DNA from: Chitinophagaceae bacterium
GTDB lineage: Bacteria; Bacteroidota; Bacteroidia; Chitinophagales; Chitinophagaceae
NCBI GenBank assembly: GCA_026415715.1
Contig: JAOAGO010000006.1
Span: 1-64,000 of the forward strand
Reading direction: 5' to 3'
Length of the DNA stretch: 64,000 nt
In this document: positions 1 to 8,819 of the stretch, in pieces
Layout of the letters: each line of letters begins with the position of its first letter
Numbering within the stretch: position 1 is the first letter of the stretch
Position numbers and translations under genes: made by a program
The notes under the pieces: generated by a model
Database searches by the model: none
Seen by the model: only the letters and a program-made list of their open reading frames with translations
What the model was told of the DNA's origin: nothing

Positions 1-984
1 ATGAATGAAATCGGCGCCTTTCACTTCAATAGCAACTTCGTTTTCTCCCAAAATAAAATCAGTTTCCAGGCCGGAAGAAGTGCGCCAGAAATAAATAGGA
101 TACTTTTTTCCGGAATAATGAGCATAAGTTCGCAATTCATGAAAAATAAAATGTTCCAGCGAACGGCCAAAGGCTTCCGTACCGGGCTCAATTTTTCGTT
201 GTTTCATCAGGAAATTCGCAATGCCAACGTCAAAAAAATAAAAACGGGGTGAAACAACTATTCTTCTCTTAGGTTTCTTTTGATACGGCTCAATAAAAGT
301 TCCCCAAAGCATATCTTGTAAAATCTGAAAATATTCCTTTACCGTGTTGCTGCTCACGCCACAGTCTGCCGCAATATTTGTGTAGTTCACGATGGAACCA
401 TTTGAAAATATGGCTTTTTCCAGAAATCGGGAAAAAACATCCAGTCTTCTGATTCTGGTTTCTGAAACAATTTCATCGCTAAGATAACTTCCAACATAAG
501 CATCAATAAGCTGTTCATAGTGCGAACTCAGGTAAATTTTAGGCAAAAGTCCGTGATGAAAAGCCCTTAACAAATCAAAGTCCGGAATTTCACTGTACGA
601 CAAAGGATACAGTTCATATCGCAAAGCCCGGCCTCCCAACAAATTCACTCCGCCGCGTAAAAGTTTTCGCGGACTCGATCCGGAAAGAATAAAACGAAAA
701 GGCGTGTTTTCTATCAGCCAATGTATTTCATTCAATAAAGCCGGAACTTTCTGTATTTCATCAATAATCACCGGATAAGCAGGATTTTCAGCGAGCAGTC
801 GTTCCCTGAGCAGTTCCGGAAACTGATTGTATCTTCTGAACACCTGGCTTTGCAATAAGTCAATATAAATACTCTGAGGAAAAAGGGTTTTCAGTAATGT
901 ACTTTTTCCGGTTTGTCGTGCCCCCCATAGAAAAAAGCTGAGATGCTCAGCGCCATGAAATTGTTGTTGTCTGGCAAAAATCAT
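1..984 (-). CDS. AAA/DUF4143 family ATPase, partial (3' end outside window)
   Basis: The frame is open from an ATG at 984 down to base 1 without a stop, so 328 residues are visible and the C-terminus is missing. Residues 21-29 (GARQTGKST) form a Walker A loop, 71-78 (PVIIDEIQ) a Walker B strand, and SGSS at 101-104 fits sensor 1. The second half matches the DUF4143 layout: a winged-helix-like part, then ETDFILGENEVAIEVKG, whose D...E-V-K pattern resembles a PD-(D/E)XK nuclease core. The family is widespread and poorly understood, and often behaves like mobile or toxin-like accessory genes. There is no co-oriented partner in the window. The family call is firm, the function unknown. Confidence 0.88.
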   Translation of the reverse strand, partial: MIFARQQQFHGAEHLSFFLWGARQTGKSTLLKTLFPQSIYIDLLQSQVFRRYNQFPELLRERLLAENPAYPVIIDEIQKVPALLNEIHWLIENTPFRFILSGSSPRKLLRGGVNLLGGRALRYELYPLSYSEIPDFDLLRAFHHGLLPKIYLSSHYEQLIDAYVGSYLSDEIVSETRIRRLDVFSRFLEKAIFSNGSIVNYTNIAADCGVSSNTVKEYFQILQDMLWGTFIEPYQKKPKRRIVVSPRFYFFDVGIANFLMKQRKIEPGTEAFGRSLEHFIFHELRTYAHYSGKKYPIYFWRTSSGLETDFILGENEVAIEVKGADFIH

Positions 985-1007
985 AAGTATTCAACGGCTA
1001 GTCAAAG

Positions 1008-1015
1008 CAAAAATA
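1008..1015 (-). promoter_or_regulatory. Candidate -7 box of the ATPase gene
   Basis: Read on the minus strand this is TATTTTTG, matching the Bacteroidota -7 consensus TAnnTTTG, 23 nt before the ATG at 984. No TTTG lies at the usual 19-20 nt upstream; the nearest is only 13 nt away. The 13-bp direct repeats lie just upstream and could be operator half-sites. Confidence 0.4.
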
Positions 1016-1034
1016 ATAATTTTTACTTCAAAAT

Positions 1035-1078
1035 TTCATGTAATTTTGAATTTTAAATTCAAATTTTCATGTAATTTT
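1035..1078. repeat. Paired 13-bp direct repeats around a near-palindrome
   Basis: TTCATGTAATTTT occurs at 1035-1047 and again at 1066-1078, a 31-bp period or about three helical turns. GAATTTTAAATTC at 1048-1060 lies between them. The position 50-95 bp upstream of the ATPase start suits an operator, but AT-rich DNA can give such repeats by chance. Confidence 0.5.
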
Positions 1079-1310
1079 TAAGTTTACTTAAGAAAAAATA
1101 ATTGATTATCAATATTCTATGTTTTTTGATTGTATTTATATTTGTTTTTAGTTAACTTGAACTTCCGGATATCTTCTGAAGATGCGTCTTAAAGTTTTTC
1201 ACTGAAATTATAATCTGAAATAAAGTTTTACATTATTCCGCAGTAAAATTTTTCTGCGGTAAATCAGGCAATAATCTTTTTTAAATTTCGGAAGATGTAA
1301 CGTTGCACAT

Positions 1311-2453
1311 TTAATTTTTCAATTCTTCGCGGCTGATAACTAATTTCTGAATTTCGCTGGTTCCCTCTCCGATGGTGCACAGCTTGGCATCGCGGTAATA
1401 TTTTTCTACGGGAAAATCTTTGGTATATCCGTAACCGCCAAAAATCTGCACGGCATCCGTGGCTACCTTTACGGCCACTTCACTGGCATAATATTTTGCC
1501 ATGGCGGCTTCGCGGGTAACGGGAAGTTTTTTGTTTTTTCTGTCACAGGCCTGCAGGGTAAGTAATTCAGCAGCCTGTATTTCAGTGGCCATATCGGCCA
1601 GCTTGAAGGCAATGGCCTGAAATGAAGAGATAGGCTGATCAAACTGATGGCGCTCTTTGGAATATTTCAGCGCCGCTTCATAAGCCCCTTTGGCAATGCC
1701 AAGCGCCAGCGATGCTATGGAAATTCTGCCGCCGTCCAGAATCTGTAAAGCCTGTTTAAATCCCTCGCCTACTTCACCCAGTCGGTTCTCATCGGGTATG
1801 CGGCAATGATCAAAAATCATTTCGGCGGTTTCGCTGGCTCGCATGCCCAGCTTGTTTTCTTTTTTTCCGGCGCTGAATCCCGGCGTATTGCGTTCTACTA
1901 CAAATGCCGTGGCATTGTTTTTTGTCCTCGGTTCTCCGGTTCGGCAAATCACCACGGCCACTTCTGCACTTTTGCCGTGCGTAATCCAGTTTTTAGTGCC
2001 GTTGATGATCCAATCGTTTCCGTCTTTTACGGCCGTACATTTCATATTGCCGGCATCGCTTCCGGTGGTAGGTTCCGTAAGCCCCCAGGCGCCAATCCAT
2101 TCACCTGTTGCCAATAAAGGCAGCCATTTTTTCTTTTGCTCCTCATTTCCGAAGGAAAGAATATGTCCCGTACATAACGAATTATGTGCCGCCACACTAA
2201 GTCCAATTGCGCCACACACCTTGGCAATTTCTTCAATAATCACTTTGTATTCAAAATAGCTCATGCCCGCGCCGCCATACTCTTCAGGAACCAATACGCC
2301 CATCATCCCCAGCTTTCCCAATTCACGAAAAACATCTCTGGGAAATTCCTGTTCTTCATCCCACTGCAGAACAAAGGGCTTTATGTACTGTTGAGCAAAT
2401 TCTCGGGCCGATTGTGCAACCTGTTGCGTAATTTCTTCTGTTTGGAAATTCAT
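1311..2453 (-). CDS. Acyl-CoA dehydrogenase, short-chain/butyryl type
   Basis: This 380-residue flavoprotein matches the usual length of the family. It catalyses alpha,beta-dehydrogenation of acyl-CoA in beta-oxidation, passing electrons to ETF. The N-terminal helical domain, the middle beta domain ([13 protein letters not shown] near residue 120) and the C-terminal helical domain are all present. GEGTSEIQ near the end places the catalytic Glu at about residue 363, the position used in short- and medium-chain enzymes, not the alternative site of long-chain and isovaleryl enzymes. The ATG at 2453 is followed directly by conserved sequence. No ETF or other beta-oxidation gene is adjacent. Chain-length specificity is inferred only from overall resemblance. 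Confidence 0.93.
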   Translation of the reverse strand: MNFQTEEITQQVAQSAREFAQQYIKPFVLQWDEEQEFPRDVFRELGKLGMMGVLVPEEYGGAGMSYFEYKVIIEEIAKVCGAIGLSVAAHNSLCTGHILSFGNEEQKKKWLPLLATGEWIGAWGLTEPTTGSDAGNMKCTAVKDGNDWIINGTKNWITHGKSAEVAVVICRTGEPRTKNNATAFVVERNTPGFSAGKKENKLGMRASETAEMIFDHCRIPDENRLGEVGEGFKQALQILDGGRISIASLALGIAKGAYEAALKYSKERHQFDQPISSFQAIAFKLADMATEIQAAELLTLQACDRKNKKLPVTREAAMAKYYASEVAVKVATDAVQIFGGYGYTKDFPVEKYYRDAKLCTIGEGTSEIQKLVISREELKN

Positions 2454-2581
2454 ACTCTTTCATTTAATCTAAAAATACTGTGCCACCCATTCAGGCGGCA
2501 CAGCATCAAACCAACTCATGGCAAGCAAAATTCCGGCAATCGTCAGTGGCGGTAATGCAAAGTAAAGAAAAAATTCAGATA

Positions 2582-3382
2582 CTAACAACTGTTCGTAAGA
2601 TTTTCTTCAATAAACAGCTCCAGTCCATCGTAGGCCAGGTGAATGCCCGGAGGCAGTTCTTTTTCCACTTCACGGTGCAAACCCATCTGATGCGAAATAT
2701 GCGTAAAATAAGCTTCCGGAATGTTAAGTTCCTGTACCAGCGATATGGCTTCGCTGAGATTAAAATGAGAGATGTGTTTTTGTTTCCTCAGGGCATTGAG
2801 TGTAATAATAAGACTTCCTCTGATTTTTTCTTTTTCAGATTCATCAATGCGGTTGGCATCTGTAATATAGGTAAACGGACCGAAACGAAATCCCAACACC
2901 GGCATTTTGAGGTGCCAGGTGAATACGGGTGTAATGGAAATGTCGCCTATGGTAAAAGATTCTGAAGTAATGTTATTAATATTCAGTTCCGGCACGCCGG
3001 GATATTTGGTATCGGTAAAAGCGTAATAAAAATCTCTGCGTATGGCTTCTTCGGTTAGCGAGTTGGCATACACATCAATAGGTTTTTCCAGAATGAAGTT
3101 ATAAGCCCGCACATCATCCAGTCCGGCAATATGGTCTTTATGCGGATGCGTTAGCAAAATGGCATCAATACGGTTTACTTTATGTTTCAGCATTTGATAA
3201 CGGAAATCCGGGCCGGCATCTACCACCAGGGTGGTGCAAGGCGACTGTACAAGAATGCTGGAGCGAAGTCTTTTGTCTTTAGGATCGGTGGAAGTGCAAA
3301 CTGCACAGTCGCATGCAATCATGGGCACGCCGCTGCTGGTACCGGTTCCCAGAAAAGTTATTTTTAACCATTTTGCTTTCAC
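2582..3382 (-). CDS. MBL-fold metallohydrolase, PhnP-like
   Basis: This 266-residue metallo-beta-lactamase-fold hydrolase has the motif THPHKDH (ligands H79, H81, D83, H84). Its N-terminal GTGTSSGVPMIACDCAVC motif, with Cys at 24, 26 and 29, is the signature of the PhnP branch, whose founder is a cyclic phosphodiesterase of phosphonate breakdown. No phn genes are nearby, so the substrate is open; Bacteroidota keep PhnP-like proteins outside phosphonate loci. Translation appears to begin at GTG (3382), because no in-frame ATG precedes the conserved LGTGTSSG and a TACTTTTG box ends 4 nt before that GTG. The neighbouring small gene 50 bp upstream has its own promoter box. Confidence 0.85.
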   Translation of the reverse strand: MKAKWLKITFLGTGTSSGVPMIACDCAVCTSTDPKDKRLRSSILVQSPCTTLVVDAGPDFRYQMLKHKVNRIDAILLTHPHKDHIAGLDDVRAYNFILEKPIDVYANSLTEEAIRRDFYYAFTDTKYPGVPELNINNITSESFTIGDISITPVFTWHLKMPVLGFRFGPFTYITDANRIDESEKEKIRGSLIITLNALRKQKHISHFNLSEAISLVQELNIPEAYFTHISHQMGLHREVEKELPPGIHLAYDGLELFIEENLTNSC

Positions 3383-3386
3383 GAAA

Positions 3387-3394
3387 CAAAAGTA
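3387..3394 (-). promoter_or_regulatory. -7 box 4 nt before a GTG start (predicted leaderless)
   Basis: The minus strand reads TACTTTTG-TTTC-GTG. The box matches TAnnTTTG exactly, and GTTG (one mismatch to the -33 TTTG) lies 19 nt further upstream at 3417-3414. In this phylum transcription starts a few bases after the box, so the mRNA should begin at or beside the GTG. This also supports GTG as the true start. Confidence 0.55.
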
Positions 3395-3432
3395 ACTTGA
3401 CTAAAGGATGCGGCAACCGTTTTCCGGGAATT

Positions 3433-3702
3433 TTATTTTAGCTGCAGACGGGAAATAACTTCAGCATAGAGTTTACGTGATTCTTCAGACAATTCATCCG
3501 GCTGAATATCCAGCAGGGGAATCAGTTCAATTAAAGTATTGATTCGTCCTTCGGTTTGCAAAAACTTATTTAAGACCACCACTTTTTTTTGTTCCAGAAT
3601 ACAAAAACCGCTTTGAAAATTTCCTCTTTCATAGCGGAGGATGTAACCGGCTTCGCGGGGAATTTGCTCTAATTTTTCTAGGGTTGAAGCTGTATATTTC
3701 AT
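3433..3702 (-). CDS. Small conserved-type protein of unknown function
   Basis: This ATG-started 89-residue protein has no signal peptide or membrane segment, a charged composition and an alternating beta/alpha look (QKKVVVLNKFL, then IELIPLLDI). I do not recognise a named domain. It lies between porX and the metallohydrolase on the same strand, with 102-bp and 50-bp gaps. It has its own TATATTTG box at 3740-3733 and a perfect hairpin in its short leader, so it is probably transcribed independently. Codon use looks normal for the window, which supports a real gene. Confidence 0.65.
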   Translation of the reverse strand: MKYTASTLEKLEQIPREAGYILRYERGNFQSGFCILEQKKVVVLNKFLQTEGRINTLIELIPLLDIQPDELSEESRKLYAEVISRLQLK

Positions 3703-3709
3703 TTCTTTA

Positions 3710-3740
3710 ATAACCTTCGGTTATGTGTTCTGCAAATATA
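3710..3740 (-). promoter_or_regulatory. TATATTTG promoter box and leader hairpin
   Basis: On the minus strand TATATTTG (3740-3733) matches TAnnTTTG. The predicted leader of about 25 nt then contains ATAACC-GAA-GGTTAT (3724-3710), a perfect 6-bp stem ending 7 nt before the ATG at 3702. Such a hairpin near the 5' end could stabilise the mRNA or hide the start region. Confidence 0.45.
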
Positions 3741-3804
3741 CTTACCTGAAGAAACCCTTTTTCTTTTCTTAAAGAAACAAGATGAATGTGTGGATAAACG
3801 GTGA

Positions 3805-5361
3805 TTACCTGCTTTGCATCCACACTACAGGCACAATCATTTCTTCCAGACTGATTCCGCCGTGTTGAAATGTATTTTTGTAGTAATTGACATAATAATT
3901 ATAATTGTTCGGATAACAGAGAAAACCGTCTTCTTTGGCAAAAATATAAGATGAGTTCACATTGGGAACGGGAAGTCCGGCTTCGCGAGGGTCGCGGAAA
4001 GCCAGTACATCTTTGGGATCGTAATTCAGGTTTCGGCCGTGTTTGTAACGCAGGTTTGTGGTGGTTTGTTTATCACCAATCACTTTACACGGTGTTTTTA
4101 CTCTTATGCTTCCATGATCAGTGGCCAGAATAAGATGTACGTTTTTGTCTGCTATTTTCCGCAGCGCCTGATGCAGCGGAGAATGTTCGAACCAGCTGGC
4201 CGTTATGCTTCGGTAGCTCATTTCGTCGCCGGCCAGTTCTTTTAAAACCTCCATTTCGGTACGGGCATGGCTCAGCATGTCCACAAAATTGTAAATGATT
4301 ACATTCAAATCGTTATTCAGGAGGTTATGAATGGAATTCATCAGGTCAATGCCTGCCTGGTTGTTCAGCACTTTCGTAAATGAAATCCGCAAATCGCCCC
4401 TTCCAAGACTTTTTAACTGGGCTTTGAAAAAAAGCTCTTCCGACAGGTTTTTCCCTCCCTGTTCATCATCATTCTTCCATTCTGCAGGAAACCTTCTTTC
4501 AATTTCAATAGGCAACAGCCCGGCAAAAATGGCATTCCGGGAGTATTGCGTTGCAGTTGGCAGTATGCTGTAAAAACATTCTTCTTCCAGCAGCCGAAAA
4601 CTTTCCAGAATAATGGGCTGAATGGCTTTCCACTGATCGTATCGCAGGTTATCTATCAATACCAGAAAAAGGGGAGTTCCTTTTTCCATACGGGGTAAAA
4701 CTTTCTGACGTATCAGCGAATGACTCATTACCGGTATATCGGTTTTTTTTCCTGATACCCACCCGGCATAATGTTTTGAAATGAACTTAAAAAACTCGGT
4801 GTTGGCCTCATGTTTCTGGGTTTGCAATACCTCCCGCATCTCCGGACTGTCGGCTTTTTCCATTTCCAGTTCCCAGTACACCAGCTTGCGGTAAATATCC
4901 GTCCATTCCTGATGATTCAGTTCGCTGTTCAGGGCCATGAATAAATTCCGAAATTCCTGCTGGTAGGCTATGGTTGTTTTTTTTGAAACCAGTTTTTTGT
5001 TTTCAATAATTTTTTTCAGGCTCAGTAATACCTGATTGGGATTTACCGGTTTTATCAGATAGTCGCTGATTTGTGCGCCGATGGCTTCATTCATGAGGTT
5101 TTCGGTTTCATTTTTTGTAATTAACACCACCGGCAGCGACTGATTGATTTCTTTGATTTTGGAAAGCGTTTCCAGTCCGGTAATGCCCGGCATGGATTCA
5201 TCTATCAGCACGGCATCTACCGGATGTTGTTTTACAAAATCAATGGCGTCAAATCCGTTGGTGAAGGTTTGCACTTCATAGCCCTTACTCTCCAGAAACA
5301 GCTTTTGTGACTGAAGACTTTCTATTTCGTCATCTACCCAGATTATTTTGGCCATCGGCAT
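3805..5361 (-). CDS. porX: Type 9 secretion response regulator PorX (receiver + PglZ domain)
   Basis: The 518 residues match PorX in length and architecture. Residues 5-122 are a CheY-like receiver with acidic pocket D10/D11, phospho-acceptor D54 (LIDESMPG) and K104. A helical linker follows, then a PglZ domain of the alkaline phosphatase superfamily from about 210. Visible metal-site candidates are D237 (LVLIDNLR), T271 (TATQYSRN) and the DHGS motif. In Porphyromonas and Flavobacterium, PorX works with the kinase PorY and an ECF sigma factor to control type 9 secretion genes, and its effector domain has phosphodiesterase activity. PorY is not in the window. Two starts are possible (ATG 5361 or 5355). 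An HD phosphohydrolase gene diverges from it. Confidence 0.93.
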   Translation of the reverse strand: MPMAKIIWVDDEIESLQSQKLFLESKGYEVQTFTNGFDAIDFVKQHPVDAVLIDESMPGITGLETLSKIKEINQSLPVVLITKNETENLMNEAIGAQISDYLIKPVNPNQVLLSLKKIIENKKLVSKKTTIAYQQEFRNLFMALNSELNHQEWTDIYRKLVYWELEMEKADSPEMREVLQTQKHEANTEFFKFISKHYAGWVSGKKTDIPVMSHSLIRQKVLPRMEKGTPLFLVLIDNLRYDQWKAIQPIILESFRLLEEECFYSILPTATQYSRNAIFAGLLPIEIERRFPAEWKNDDEQGGKNLSEELFFKAQLKSLGRGDLRISFTKVLNNQAGIDLMNSIHNLLNNDLNVIIYNFVDMLSHARTEMEVLKELAGDEMSYRSITASWFEHSPLHQALRKIADKNVHLILATDHGSIRVKTPCKVIGDKQTTTNLRYKHGRNLNYDPKDVLAFRDPREAGLPVPNVNSSYIFAKEDGFLCYPNNYNYYVNYYKNTFQHGGISLEEMIVPVVWMQSR

Positions 5362-5416
5362 AGGGATTTGTTTTATTTCTCAAAAGGTAAAAATAACATT
5401 TTCCGGCAAGCCTTAG

Positions 5417-5424
5417 TACATTTG
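5417..5424 (+). promoter_or_regulatory. -7 box upstream of the HD-lpx gene row
   Basis: TACATTTG matches TAnnTTTG and lies 28 nt before the ATG at 5453, predicting a leader of about 22 nt. No good TTTG lies at the -33 position. It is the only candidate in the 91-bp gap shared with porX. Confidence 0.45.
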
Positions 5425-5452
5425 CCTTCTTTCATTTAACAAAACAGCAACA

Positions 5453-6664
5453 ATGTCTGCTGCACGAAAAATTATCAACGACCCGGTGTACGGATTTATT
5501 ACGCTGGATCATCCGTTGTTGCTATCCATTATTTCGCATCCTTTTTATCAACGGTTGCGCCGCATATATCAGATGGCCTTTGCGCATTTGGTATATCCGG
5601 GCGCCGTGCATACCCGTTTGCATCATTCGCTGGGAGCCTATCATCTGATGTGCGTGGCATTATCGGAACTGAAGAGGAAGAAGACCGATATAAGTCCTGA
5701 AGAAGAACTGGGCGCAAAAATTGCCATCTTGCTGCATGATACAGGTCATGGCCCTTATTCGCATGCGCTGGAGCAGGAAATCATCAAACACACTTCGCAT
5801 GAAGCATTATCCCTGCTGATTATGCAGAAGCTCAATGAAGAATTTGACGGAAAACTGGAAACGGCGATTTCTATTTTTACCGGAACGTACCCTAAAAAAT
5901 TTCTTTCGCAGCTGGTGTCGGGACAGTTGGATGTGGACCGGATGGATTATCTGAACCGCGACAGTTTTTTTACCGGCGTAGCCGAAGGGGTAATCGGATA
6001 TGACCGGATACTGAAGATGCTTATCGTGAAAGATGATTCACTGATGGTGGAAGAGAAAGCAATTTATTCCATTGAAAAGTTTTTAGTCAGCCGTCGTCTG
6101 ATGTACTGGCAGGTGTACCTGCACAAAACCGTTCTGGGGGCAGAAAAAATGTTGCAGCAAATTCTTAAAAGAGCGGTAGCCATCGGCGCTTCATCCGCAT
6201 CTCCTTACCTGAACTTTTTTTTAAGCGGCGCCTATTCAACTCTGCCACCCGAGAAATGGTTGAACGAGTTTTGTCAGTTAGACGACCACGACATTTTCTG
6301 TACTTTAAAAAACTGGCAGCAGCACGAAGATCCTGTTTTATCGTTACTGAGCAGGGCACTGATAAACCGGCAACTGATGAAAACAAAACTGCAATCAGAA
6401 CCTTTTTCGGAAGATGCGATTGCCGAAAAGAAGAAAGAAGTTGTTCGTCAGCTTCATTGTTCCGAAGAAGATGCAGGTTATTTTGTATTCGCCGGCGAAG
6501 CAAGCAATACCACATACGATCCGGCTGACGAACGGATATATATTTTATTCAAAGACGGAACGGTACGCGATATCAGTGAAGTAGATAATGCCCTGATACA
6601 GCATAACCTGAAAAACACCGTTAAAAAATACTACATTTGTTTCTGGAGAACCGGAGATGCCTGA
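5453..6664 (+). CDS. HD-domain phosphohydrolase, dGTPase/SAMHD1-like
   Basis: This 403-residue cytoplasmic protein carries the metal-binding HD set: H58 (HTRLHHSLG), H95-D96 (LLHDTGHG) and D162 (VDRMDYLNRD). The order and spacing match SAMHD1/dGTPase relatives, which remove triphosphate from dNTPs, though many bacterial members have unproven substrates. It is the first gene of a rightward row with lpxD (50-bp gap), a glycosyltransferase and lpxC-fabZ. An HD gene just before lpxD is, to my knowledge, a common order in Bacteroidota, so the link is probably one of position rather than a lipid A reaction. Fold certain, substrate not. Confidence 0.88.
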   Translation: MSAARKIINDPVYGFITLDHPLLLSIISHPFYQRLRRIYQMAFAHLVYPGAVHTRLHHSLGAYHLMCVALSELKRKKTDISPEEELGAKIAILLHDTGHGPYSHALEQEIIKHTSHEALSLLIMQKLNEEFDGKLETAISIFTGTYPKKFLSQLVSGQLDVDRMDYLNRDSFFTGVAEGVIGYDRILKMLIVKDDSLMVEEKAIYSIEKFLVSRRLMYWQVYLHKTVLGAEKMLQQILKRAVAIGASSASPYLNFFLSGAYSTLPPEKWLNEFCQLDDHDIFCTLKNWQQHEDPVLSLLSRALINRQLMKTKLQSEPFSEDAIAEKKKEVVRQLHCSEEDAGYFVFAGEASNTTYDPADERIYILFKDGTVRDISEVDNALIQHNLKNTVKKYYICFWRTGDA

Positions 6665-6714
6665 GAGAAAAAATTCTAACGGGAATTCCGGAAATTGTGA
6701 CATAAAATAACAGC

Positions 6715-7761
6715 ATGAAATTTACCGCTGCGGAAATTGCCCGAATTATTGACGGCCGGATTGAAGGCGATCCCCATACTTCCGTTTCATCATTTGGAAA
6801 AATTGAAGAAGCCGGAGAAGGGCAACTTACTTTTCTTGCCAATCCCAGGTATGAAGAATTTTTATACACCACAAAAGCTTCGGTAATTCTGCTCAATTCT
6901 TCGTTTGAGCCAAAACAACCCGTTAAAGCCACGTTAATTCGGGTACCCGATGCCTATTCTGCTTTTGCGGTTTTACTGACAAGATATCAGGAAATCATGC
7001 AGCAAAAGCTGACCGGAATTCAGCAGCCCAGTCATATAGAAGAATCAGCTTCTTTGGGAGAGCATGTTTTCGTAGGCGCTTTCAGCTATATCGGGAAACA
7101 GGCCGTATTGGGTAATCACGTAAAAATATATCCTCAGGTTTATATCGGCGACCATGTGTCAGTTGGCGATAACACGGTAATTTATCCCGGAGTAAAAATT
7201 TATCATGATTGTAAAATCGGCCGGAGTGTCATTATTCATGCCGGGGCGGTAATTGGCAGCGACGGATTCGGATTTGCACCCCAGCAGGATGGCTCCTTTA
7301 AAAAAATTCCTCAAATCGGAAATGTAATTATTGAGGATAACGTGGAAATCGGAGCCAATACTACTATTGACAGAGCGACCATGGGTTCTACTATAATACG
7401 AAGCGGCGTACGTTTGGATAATCTCATTCAGATAGCACATAATGTAGAAATCGGAAATGATACGGTTATCGCTGCTCAGGCAGGCATAAGCGGAAGTACC
7501 AAAGTCGGAAAGCAAGTCATGATCGGCGGGCAGGCAGGCATTGTGGGCCATATTCAGCTCGGCGACGGGGCTAAGGTGAATGCGCAAAGCGGAGTAACCA
7601 AATCCGTTAAACCGGGACAAGCCGTAACAGGCACTCCTGCTTTTGAATACAACGCGGCGCTGCGTAGCCAGGCCTTGATTCGAAAACTGCCGGAACTGGA
7701 AAAAAGAATAAAGCAACTGGAATGGCTGATTCAACAACTGAATGAAAATTCTTCAGCTTAA
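6715..7761 (+). CDS. lpxD: UDP-3-O-acylglucosamine N-acyltransferase
   Basis: LpxD adds the N-linked hydroxyacyl chain in the third step of lipid A synthesis. The 348 residues are typical. The N-terminal uridine-binding part includes [14 protein letters not shown] near residue 40, followed by left-handed beta-helix hexapeptide repeats from about 105 to 315 and a C-terminal helix ([18 protein letters not shown]). The catalytic base is H242 in [10 protein letters not shown], equivalent to the E. coli active-site His. The gene lies two genes before lpxC-fabZ. The next pathway enzyme gene, lpxA, usually close by in this phylum, is not in the window. Confidence 0.95.
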   Translation: MKFTAAEIARIIDGRIEGDPHTSVSSFGKIEEAGEGQLTFLANPRYEEFLYTTKASVILLNSSFEPKQPVKATLIRVPDAYSAFAVLLTRYQEIMQQKLTGIQQPSHIEESASLGEHVFVGAFSYIGKQAVLGNHVKIYPQVYIGDHVSVGDNTVIYPGVKIYHDCKIGRSVIIHAGAVIGSDGFGFAPQQDGSFKKIPQIGNVIIEDNVEIGANTTIDRATMGSTIIRSGVRLDNLIQIAHNVEIGNDTVIAAQAGISGSTKVGKQVMIGGQAGIVGHIQLGDGAKVNAQSGVTKSVKPGQAVTGTPAFEYNAALRSQALIRKLPELEKRIKQLEWLIQQLNENSSA

Positions 7762-7785
7762 ATTCAAAACGATTTTATTTCATTC

Positions 7786-8661
7786 ATGAAGATTTGCGGA
7801 TTTTCCATTGTTCGCAATGCGGTAAAATTTGATTACCCCGTTCTGGAATCCATCCAATCCATCCTTCCCCTTGTTGATCATTTTATAGTTAGCGTAGGAA
7901 AAAGTGATGACAATACGATGGAACTGATACAGACAATTCATTCTTCCAAAATAACGATAGTAGAATCGGAATGGGATGAATCGCTCAAAACCGGGGGGGC
8001 CGTGCTGGCCCGTGAAACAGATAAAGCGTTGGCTCTGATTCCGCCCGAATTTGACTGGGCATTTTATTTGCAGGCCGATGAAGTGGTGCACGAAAACGAT
8101 TTACCAAAAATTGAAAAGGCAGCAAGGAATTATTTACATCATCGCGAAGTGGAAGGCCTTCTTTTCCAATATCTGCATTTTTACGCAACGTATGACTATA
8201 TCGGAGACTCAAGGCGGTGGTACCGGCATGAAATACGTATCATAAGAAACAACGGGAATATCCGTTCCTATCGGGATGCACAGGGATTTCGCACAAAACA
8301 AAACCGGAAATTAAAAGTAAAAAAAACAGAAGCCAGTATTTATCATTACGGCTGGGTCAGACATCCCCGAAAGCAAAAGGAAAAACTGGAAAATTTTTAT
8401 ACCTTCTGGAACGGGCCGGAGTATAAACCGCCCACGCTTCAACCGGATGATTTTTTTGATTTTTACGGTGATGTTGACGCAGTGAAAAAATTTGAAGGAA
8501 CGCACCCGGCCGTAATGAACGAAAGAATTAAAAACCAGAACTGGAGCATCCATTTTGACACGAGTAAAAAAAACCTTTCATTCAAAGATAAATTGCTGTA
8601 TCGGATTGAAAAAATAACCGGCCGGAGACCGTTTGAGTACCGTAACTACCGAATAATCTGA
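7786..8661 (+). CDS. Glycosyltransferase family 2-like protein
   Basis: This 291-residue protein has a GT-A nucleotide-binding start (MKICGFSIVRNA), a SVGKSDDNT motif and an acidic metal motif QADEV near residue 90, where a DXD would normally lie. No membrane segment is visible, so it is probably a cytoplasmic or peripheral sugar transferase. It sits between lpxD and lpxC-fabZ in the same direction, 24 bp after lpxD, which suggests a role in lipid A, lipopolysaccharide or another envelope glycan. Donor and acceptor cannot be read from sequence. The C-terminal third (YEWRNYR-type ending, EKITGRRPFEYR) is basic and may contact membrane or acceptor. Confidence 0.82.
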   Translation: MKICGFSIVRNAVKFDYPVLESIQSILPLVDHFIVSVGKSDDNTMELIQTIHSSKITIVESEWDESLKTGGAVLARETDKALALIPPEFDWAFYLQADEVVHENDLPKIEKAARNYLHHREVEGLLFQYLHFYATYDYIGDSRRWYRHEIRIIRNNGNIRSYRDAQGFRTKQNRKLKVKKTEASIYHYGWVRHPRKQKEKLENFYTFWNGPEYKPPTLQPDDFFDFYGDVDAVKKFEGTHPAVMNERIKNQNWSIHFDTSKKNLSFKDKLLYRIEKITGRRPFEYRNYRII

Positions 8662-8783
8662 AGTGCAACACCCGTGAAAGCTAATTAAGAAACATCAAAA
8701 TCAATGAAATATACATGATGATGAATTTCAGCGTTTTCAACAGATTATTTGAAACAATGGCATAAAAACGGTAATAATTTACA

Positions 8784-8815
8784 TTTGTAACGCGTTTATA
8801 TTCATTTTAAATTTG
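8784..8815 (+). promoter_or_regulatory. Full -33/-7 promoter, leaderless, for lpxC-fabZ
   Basis: TTTG (8784-8787), a 20-nt spacer and TAAATTTG (8808-8815) match the Bacteroidota promoter exactly. The ATG at 8820 follows after 4 nt (CCCG). Transcription should begin at or next to the start codon. This fixes the start of lpxC-fabZ and shows it can be transcribed apart from lpxD and the glycosyltransferase. Confidence 0.7.
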
Positions 8816-8819
8816 CCCG

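Larger units (their letters stand above)
985..1310. other. AT-rich intergenic region with repeats
   Basis: This 326-base gap separates the ATPase from the acyl-CoA dehydrogenase. It is strongly AT-rich and has no credible ORF. It holds two exact copies of TTCATGTAATTTT (1035-1047 and 1066-1078) flanking the near-palindrome GAATTTTAAATTC, and a TATTTTTG box (minus strand, 1015-1008). A small hairpin lies at 1238-1259 (CCGCAG, 10-nt loop, CTGCGG), downstream of the acyl-CoA dehydrogenase, but no U-run follows it on that strand. Confidence 0.6.

Noticed and set aside
1238..1259. Hairpin as terminator of the acyl-CoA dehydrogenase gene
   Set aside because: Only a 6-bp stem and no U-run on the relevant strand.
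1806..2259. Plus-strand frames inside the acyl-CoA dehydrogenase gene
   Set aside because: Antisense shadows of a well-conserved coding sequence, with Phe/Ser-rich composition typical of such frames.
8780..8787. TACATTTG as the -7 box of lpxC-fabZ
   Set aside because: It matches the consensus but is better used as the -33 TTTG (8784-8787) for TAAATTTG at 8808-8815, which has ideal spacing and lies next to the ATG.
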